A DNA stretch of 8,609 nt from Actinomycetes bacterium (lineage in GTDB: Bacteria > Actinomycetota > Actinomycetes > Actinomycetales > Cellulomonadaceae): the NCBI GenBank assembly GCA_021793115.1, contig JAJYTJ010000159.1, positions 1 through 8,609 on the forward strand, given 5' to 3'. The translations under genes and the position numbers were made by a program. A model generated the notes under the pieces. It saw only the letters and a program-made list of their open reading frames with translations, was not told the origin of the DNA and made no database searches. Shown piece by piece: positions 5,120 through 8,609 of this stretch. Within the stretch, counting starts at the first letter, position 1. Every line of letters begins with the position of its first letter.

Positions 5120-6063
5120 TGGTAGAGGGTCCCCGTGTTGACGACGGGTGTGGCCCGGGCCTCGCCGCAGAGCACGACGAGCAGGTTGGAGACCATGGCC
5201 GCCTTGCGCTCGTCGTCCAGCGCGACGACGGAGTCCGCCTCGAGGCGGCTCAGCGCGTCCTTGACCATGCTCACGGCGCCGTCCACGATGCGGCTGCGGG
5301 CTGCGATGATCGCGCCCGCCTGCTGCCGCTGCAGCATGGCCCCGGCGATCTCCGGGGCGTACGCGAGGTTGGAGATGCGCGCCTCGATGACCTCCACGCC
5401 CGCGATCGCCACCCGGGCCGCCACCTCGTCCGCGATCTCGCCCGAGACGAGGTCGGTGGCGCCGCGCAGCGAGCTCTCCCGGGCGTCCGCGTGGTCGTAC
5501 GGGTGGGACATCGCGACGTGCCGCAGCGCGGACTCGGACTGGACGCGGACGAAGTCGCCGTAGTCCTGGACCGCGAACACGGCCTTGGCGGTGTCCGCGA
5601 CCTGCCACACCACGATGGCCGCGATGTTGATCGGGTTGCCCTCCTGGTCGTTGACCTTGAGCTCGTTGGTCTCGAAGTTGCGCACCCGGACCGAGACGTT
5701 GCGCCGGGTGGCGAGCGGGACGGTGAGCACCAGGCCGGTGCGGCGCACGGTGCCGACGTAGCGCCCGAAGAACAGCACCACCCGTGTGCTGCCGGGGCTG
5801 ACGATCGTCAGGCCGGAGAACGCGACGACCGCGGCGAGGACGAGGACGACACCCAGGGCGCCCCACAGGCCGTTGCCGGTGGAGTCCGCGCGGGAGAAGA
5901 GCGGGAAGCCGCCGACGAAGGCGGCAACGGCGAGGATCGCGACGACGAACGCCGGGCCGCTCGGCAGCGACCATGCGGGCCTCTCCGTCACGTCGACCCG
6001 GGCGCCGGGACGGACGGTCGGGTCGTGGCCCACCGGCACCTGCGCGGTGGCGATGTCGGACAT
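5116..6063 (-). CDS. SPFH/Band-7 domain membrane protein
   Basis: A 315-residue member of the stomatin/prohibitin/flotillin/HflK superfamily, which form large membrane-anchored rings or microdomain scaffolds. After a cytosolic tail of about 35 residues there are two hydrophobic helices (about 36-56 and 65-88). The SPFH domain then begins with VSPGSTRVVLFFGRYVGTVRRTG, continues with ATRRNVSVRVRNFETNELKVND and NIAAIVVWQVADTAKAVF, and runs to EVIEARISNLAYAPEIA (about 224-240). A helical region with QRQQAGAIIAARSRIVDGAV follows, typical of the coiled coil in this family. The C-terminus is short (VVNTGTLYQ). ATG at 6063 is chosen for AAGGAGT five bases upstream and because the upstream frame runs into repeat DNA. 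It is the first gene of a two-gene operon. There is no NfeD-like or FtsH partner in view. The client protein is unknown. Confidence 0.92.
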   Translation of the reverse strand: MSDIATAQVPVGHDPTVRPGARVDVTERPAWSLPSGPAFVVAILAVAAFVGGFPLFSRADSTGNGLWGALGVVLVLAAVVAFSGLTIVSPGSTRVVLFFGRYVGTVRRTGLVLTVPLATRRNVSVRVRNFETNELKVNDQEGNPINIAAIVVWQVADTAKAVFAVQDYGDFVRVQSESALRHVAMSHPYDHADARESSLRGATDLVSGEIADEVAARVAIAGVEVIEARISNLAYAPEIAGAMLQRQQAGAIIAARSRIVDGAVSMVKDALSRLEADSVVALDDERKAAMVSNLLVVLCGEARATPVVNTGTLYQ

Positions 6064-6067
6064 GTGG

Positions 6068-6074
6068 ACTCCTT
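6068..6074 (-). promoter_or_regulatory. Shine-Dalgarno of the SPFH gene
   Basis: AAGGAGT on the minus strand lies with its GGAG about five bases before ATG at 6063. It is the strongest ribosome site among the minus-strand genes here and rules out the longer in-frame extensions that would translate the upstream repeats. Confidence 0.85.
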
Positions 6075-6110
6075 GCGGGCGCGCGCCGGCGGGTCCGGCG
6101 TCGCGATAGC

Positions 6111-6126
6111 AATGTGATATCACATT
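6111..6126. promoter_or_regulatory. 16-bp perfect palindrome, candidate operator of the SPFH-RHH operon
   Basis: AATGTGATATCACATT is fully symmetric and strikingly AT-rich in a very GC-rich window. It lies 48-63 bases before the SPFH start codon, where it would overlap core promoter elements. Dimeric RHH proteins usually bind short palindromes near their own promoter, and an RHH protein is encoded in this operon; the AT-rich centre would also suit its AT-hook-like tail. Binding is inferred, not shown. The core promoter cannot be fixed: TGCTAT or TATCGC just downstream are possible -10 elements. Confidence 0.65.
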
Positions 6127-6136
6127 CTCGCGAGAA
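6125..6136. promoter_or_regulatory. Second perfect palindrome abutting the first
   Basis: TTCTCGCGAGAA is a perfect 12-bp dyad that shares its first two bases with the end of the 16-bp palindrome. The two together form a 26-base composite site. It could be a second regulator's site or a second half of a cooperative operator. Nothing known is recognised in it. Confidence 0.45.
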
Positions 6137-6168
6137 GCGCACGTCCCGCGAGATCCGTGCCTCCGCGC

Positions 6169-6300
6169 GAGCGCCGACCCCGGGAGCGGTGCCCCCCCGG
6201 CGAGGAGCGCCGACCCCGGGAGCGGTGCCCCCCGGCGAGGAGCGCCGATCCCGGGAGCGGTGCCCCCCGGCGAGGAGCGCCGATCCCGGGAGCGGTGCAC
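6169..6300. repeat. 35-bp direct tandem repeat, about 3.7 copies
   Basis: The unit starts GAGCGCCGA and contains CCCGGGAGCGGTGCC and a C-run before GGCGAG. Copies begin at 6169, 6205, 6240 and 6275; the last stops at about 6300. The first copy has one extra C in its C-run (36 bases). Copies 1-2 read GACCCC and copies 3-4 read GATCCC, so the array seems to have grown from two subtypes. Each junction forms a small hairpin CGGCG-AGGAG-CGCCG. A degenerate further copy may lie at about 6134-6168. There are no unique spacers, so it is not a CRISPR array. Confidence 0.92.
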
Positions 6301-6325
6301 TTCCCTGCGAACAGTGCACGTGGGG

Positions 6326-6360
6326 GTGCACCCCTCGCGGGGATGTGCACCCCTCGCGGG
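6326..6360. repeat. 19-bp tandem repeat, about 1.8 copies, with GTGCAC
   Basis: GTGCACCCCTCGCGGGGAT begins at 6326 and again at 6345, the second copy being 16 bases long. Each unit holds CCCC-TCGC-GGGG, a small hairpin. The palindrome GTGCAC also occurs at 6295-6300 and 6314-6319, giving four copies spaced 19, 12 and 19 bases apart. Confidence 0.85.
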
Positions 6361-6362
6361 CT

Positions 6363-6406
6363 GCTGGGACGCGGCGGTGCTGGGACGCGGCGGTGCTGGG
6401 ACGCGA
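6363..6406. repeat. 16-bp tandem repeat, about 2.75 copies
   Basis: GCTGGGACGCGGCGGT starts at 6363 and 6379, with a partial third copy at 6395-6406. The unit is unrelated to the two neighbouring arrays. It lies 51 bases beyond the end of the copper ATPase gene and may be part of its 3' untranslated region. Confidence 0.88.
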
Positions 6407-6457
6407 TGGCCGGCCGCCACGGGCTGCGGCGGGGCTGGGGGGCAGGGGCGGACGGGG

Positions 6458-8609
6458 TCAGGCGAAGCGGCGCAGCCGCAGCGAGTTCGTCACGACGAGC
6501 ACCGAGCTGAACGCCATCGCCGCACCCGCGATCATCGGGTTGAGCAGGCCGAACGCCGCCAGCGGGATGGCCGCGACGTTGTAGGCGAACGCCCAGAACA
6601 GGTTCTGCTTGATGACGCGCAGCGTGCGGCGTGAGAGCCGGATCGCCTGCGGTGCCGATCGCAGGTCGCCGCGGACCAGCGTGAGGTCGGCCGCCCGCAT
6701 CGCGACATCGGTCCCGGTGCCCATCGCCAGGCCCAGGTCGGCCGTGGCGAGGGCCGCGGCGTCGTTGACCCCGTCGCCCACCATCGCCACGGTCCGGCCC
6801 TGCGCCTGCAGGCTCGCCACCACGGCCACCTTGTCCTCCGGCAGCACCTGGGCGACGACGTCCTCGGGCGCGATGCCCGCCTCGCGTGCCGCTGACCGGG
6901 CCGCGCCCGGGTTGTCGCCGGTGAGCAGCACCGGCCGCAGCCCCAGCGCCCGCAGCTCGGCGACCGCCTGGGCGCTCGTCGGCTTGAGCGGGTCACGCAG
7001 CACGAGCACGCCGCGCGCGGCGCCGTCCCAGCCGGCCATGACGGCGGTCCCGCCGTCGGCCTCCGCCGCCTCGAGCGCGCCCTCCAGGGCGGAGGTGTCG
7101 ATGCCCGCCTCCCGCAGGTAGGCCGGGCTGCCGACGAGCACGCGACGGGTCTCGTCGCCGCGCCGCACGTCGCCGGCGACCCCCCGCCCGGGGACGGTGA
7201 CGAAGCCGGTGACCGCGGGTGTCGAGCCTGCGGCGTCGGTGGCCGTCCCGGTCCCGTGGTCCGCGGGTGCGGCATCCCCCGCGAGTCCGTCCGCCGACGA
7301 AGCCGTCAGGGTGGGCGCGTGCTGCGACACCGCCGCGGCGATCGCCGCGGCGACCGGGTGCTCCGAGAGGCGCTCCACGGTGGCCGCCCACGCCAGCACC
7401 TCGTCGCGTGAGGCGCCGGCCGCCGGCACCACGTCCACGAGCGCCATCCGGCCCTGCGTGAGCGTGCCGGTCTTGTCGAGCACCACCGTGTCGGCCGTGC
7501 GGGTGCGCTCGAGCACCTCGGGCCCGGAGATGAGGATGCCCAGCTGGGCGCCGCGGCCGGTGCCGACGAGCAGGGCGGTCGGCGTGGCCAGCCCGAGCGC
7601 GCACGGGCACGCGATGATGAGCACCGCCACGGCGGCGGTGAACGACTCCTGGACGCCGTGCCCGGTCGACAGCCAGACGACGAGCGTGGCCAGCGCGAGC
7701 CCGATGACCACCGGCACGAAGACCGACGAGATCCGGTCCGCGAGCCGTTGCACCGGTGCCTTGCCGGTCTGTGCGGCCGCCACCAGTCGCCCGATCTGCG
7801 CCAGCCGGGTCTGCTCGCCGACCTGCGTCACGCGCACCACGAGGTGGCCCGACGTGCTCACGGTCGCACCCGTCACCTCGTCGCCGGGACCGACCTCCAC
7901 CGGGACCGGCTCGCCGGTGAGCAGCGACGTGTCCACGGCGGACTGGCCGGAGACCACGACGCCGTCGGTGGCGATCTTCTCGCCCGCCCGCACCGCGAAC
8001 AGGTCGCCGACCTCCAGCCGCGACACCGGGACCCGCCGCTCCACGCCGTCGACGAGCAGTGCGACGTCTTTCGCGCCGAGGTCGAGCAGCGCGCGCAGCG
8101 CGTCGCCGGCGTGCCGCCGGGCGCGGTGCTCGGCGTACCGACCCGCGAGCAGGAACGCCGTGACGACGGCGGCGGCCTCGAAGTACAGCTCCGGGTGGGA
8201 CATCGCGCCGGTACGTGCCGGCACGAGGGTCGCCGTCATCCGGAGCCCGAGCCGGCCCGTACCACCGAGCAGCAGCGCCCACAGCGACCAGCCGGTGGCG
8301 GCGATGATGCCGATCGACACCAGCGTGTCCATGGTCGACGAGCCGTGCCGGGCCGCCCGGGCGGCGGCGCGGTGGAACGGCCAGGCCGCCCACGTCACCA
8401 CGGGCAGCGCGAGCACGGCGACCACCCACTGCCAGCCGCGGAACTGCAGCGGCGGCACCATCGACAGCAGCACCACCGGCACCGCGAGCGCCGCCGCCAC
8501 CCGCAGCCGGCGGCGCAGGTCGTTGCCGCGGGTGTCGGTCGGCGCCGACGTGTCCGTGGCCTCGTCGTGCTCCATGCCGGGGTGCGACATGGCGGACAGC
8601 GCCATCTCC
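6458..8609 (-). CDS. copA: Cu(I)-translocating P1B-type ATPase, 5' end outside window
   Basis: An inner-membrane pump that exports Cu(I) using ATP. Counting from the first visible ATG (8605), 715 residues are seen, with every key motif: TGE (230-232, actuator), CPC in IACPCALG (333-335, ion site), DKTGT (phosphorylated Asp377), SEHP (414-417, nucleotide domain), TGDN (562-565), GDGVND (610-615). In the last two helices, YN (675-676) and MAFSS (697-701) are the residues that mark the Cu(I) group P1B-1. A low-complexity Ala/Thr/Gly/Asp insert of about 30 residues lies in the nucleotide domain (about 432-463). ATG at 8605 has GGAG directly touching it, too close for a ribosome site, and the frame is still open, so the gene most likely continues rightward, probably into an N-terminal HMA metal-binding domain. 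His/Met-rich [10 protein letters not shown] (6-15) would then be linker. Copper induction is likely but the promoter is not in view. Confidence 0.93.
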   Translation of the reverse strand, partial: EMALSAMSHPGMEHDEATDTSAPTDTRGNDLRRRLRVAAALAVPVVLLSMVPPLQFRGWQWVVAVLALPVVTWAAWPFHRAAARAARHGSSTMDTLVSIGIIAATGWSLWALLLGGTGRLGLRMTATLVPARTGAMSHPELYFEAAAVVTAFLLAGRYAEHRARRHAGDALRALLDLGAKDVALLVDGVERRVPVSRLEVGDLFAVRAGEKIATDGVVVSGQSAVDTSLLTGEPVPVEVGPGDEVTGATVSTSGHLVVRVTQVGEQTRLAQIGRLVAAAQTGKAPVQRLADRISSVFVPVVIGLALATLVVWLSTGHGVQESFTAAVAVLIIACPCALGLATPTALLVGTGRGAQLGILISGPEVLERTRTADTVVLDKTGTLTQGRMALVDVVPAAGASRDEVLAWAATVERLSEHPVAAAIAAAVSQHAPTLTASSADGLAGDAAPADHGTGTATDAAGSTPAVTGFVTVPGRGVAGDVRRGDETRRVLVGSPAYLREAGIDTSALEGALEAAEADGGTAVMAGWDGAARGVLVLRDPLKPTSAQAVAELRALGLRPVLLTGDNPGAARSAAREAGIAPEDVVAQVLPEDKVAVVASLQAQGRTVAMVGDGVNDAAALATADLGLAMGTGTDVAMRAADLTLVRGDLRSAPQAIRLSRRTLRVIKQNLFWAFAYNVAAIPLAAFGLLNPMIAGAAMAFSSVLVVTNSLRLRRFA

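Larger units (their letters stand above)
6127..6457. other. Gene-free, repeat-filled spacer between SPFH operon and copper ATPase
   Basis: Apart from the three tandem arrays and the palindrome at its left end, no gene is supported here. The open frames that cross it translate the repeats into low-complexity Arg/Gly/Pro/Ser peptides without any ribosome site. A possible weak copA terminator is CCGCC/GGCGG near 6415-6435, without a T-tract. Confidence 0.7.

Noticed and set aside
4880..6331. 483-codon frame ending in the RHH protein
   Set aside because: Only its last 79 codons look like a protein. The rest is a shadow of the SPFH gene, and GTG at 5119 overlaps the SPFH stop in the usual coupled manner.
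6169..6406. CRISPR array
   Set aside because: Repeats are directly abutting with no unique spacers, three different units occur, and no cas gene is in view.
5116..6420. Longer SPFH protein starting upstream through the repeats
   Set aside because: The extra residues translate tandem repeats and the palindromes, and no ribosome site is present; ATG at 6063 has AAGGAGT at ideal spacing.
8588..8605. Complete copper ATPase beginning at ATG 8605 or ATG 8590
   Set aside because: GGAG touches the first ATG and is about 15 bases from the second, so neither has a usable ribosome site; the frame is open to the window edge and an HMA domain is usual upstream.

Overview
This is a high-GC, GC3-biased actinobacterial chromosome segment. 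Start sites that look leaderless, a lysyl-PG-synthase-type membrane protein fused to a kinase-like domain, and an SPFH/ribbon-helix-helix gene pair suggest something like Cellulomonas or a related actinomycete. The genus is an inference; no taxonomic marker is present.

Layout. Plus strand, left end: a complete aldo/keto reductase (22-972). A roughly 300-base non-coding stretch follows, with a perfect 10-bp-arm palindrome and then a well-formed GEMM-I (cyclic di-GMP-I class) riboswitch (about 1178-1264). Seven bases after it a 49-codon open frame (1272-1421) begins; its Shine-Dalgarno sequence lies on the 3' strand of riboswitch stem P1. This small gene meets, three bases apart and tail to tail, the first of a series of minus-strand genes.

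Minus strand, in transcription order from the right: copA-like Cu(I) P-type ATPase (6458 to beyond the right edge); a spacer of about 390 bases with three separate tandem-repeat arrays and two abutting perfect palindromes; an SPFH/Band-7 membrane protein (5116-6063) overlapping by 4 bases a 79-residue ribbon-helix-helix protein with an AT-hook-like tail (4880-5119); a hairpin whose loop is the stop codon of that gene; a CPBP-family intramembrane protease-like protein (4006-4839); and an 839-residue membrane protein made of an N-terminal membrane region, a degenerate kinase-like domain and a C-terminal LPG-synthase-type (UPF0104) membrane domain (1425-3944).

How the parts may work together. 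The SPFH and RHH genes form a tight operon, and the 16-bp palindrome just upstream is a natural candidate operator for the RHH protein. The CPBP and LPG-type genes are separate membrane-protein genes, each preceded by a -10-like hexamer 7-8 bases from the start codon, which suggests leaderless transcripts. The riboswitch with its tiny, unrecognised protein is the most unusual element: it implies c-di-GMP control of one small gene, and with no terminator visible its transcript could run antisense into the LPG-type gene. Functional links between the modules are inference; only their arrangement is seen directly.
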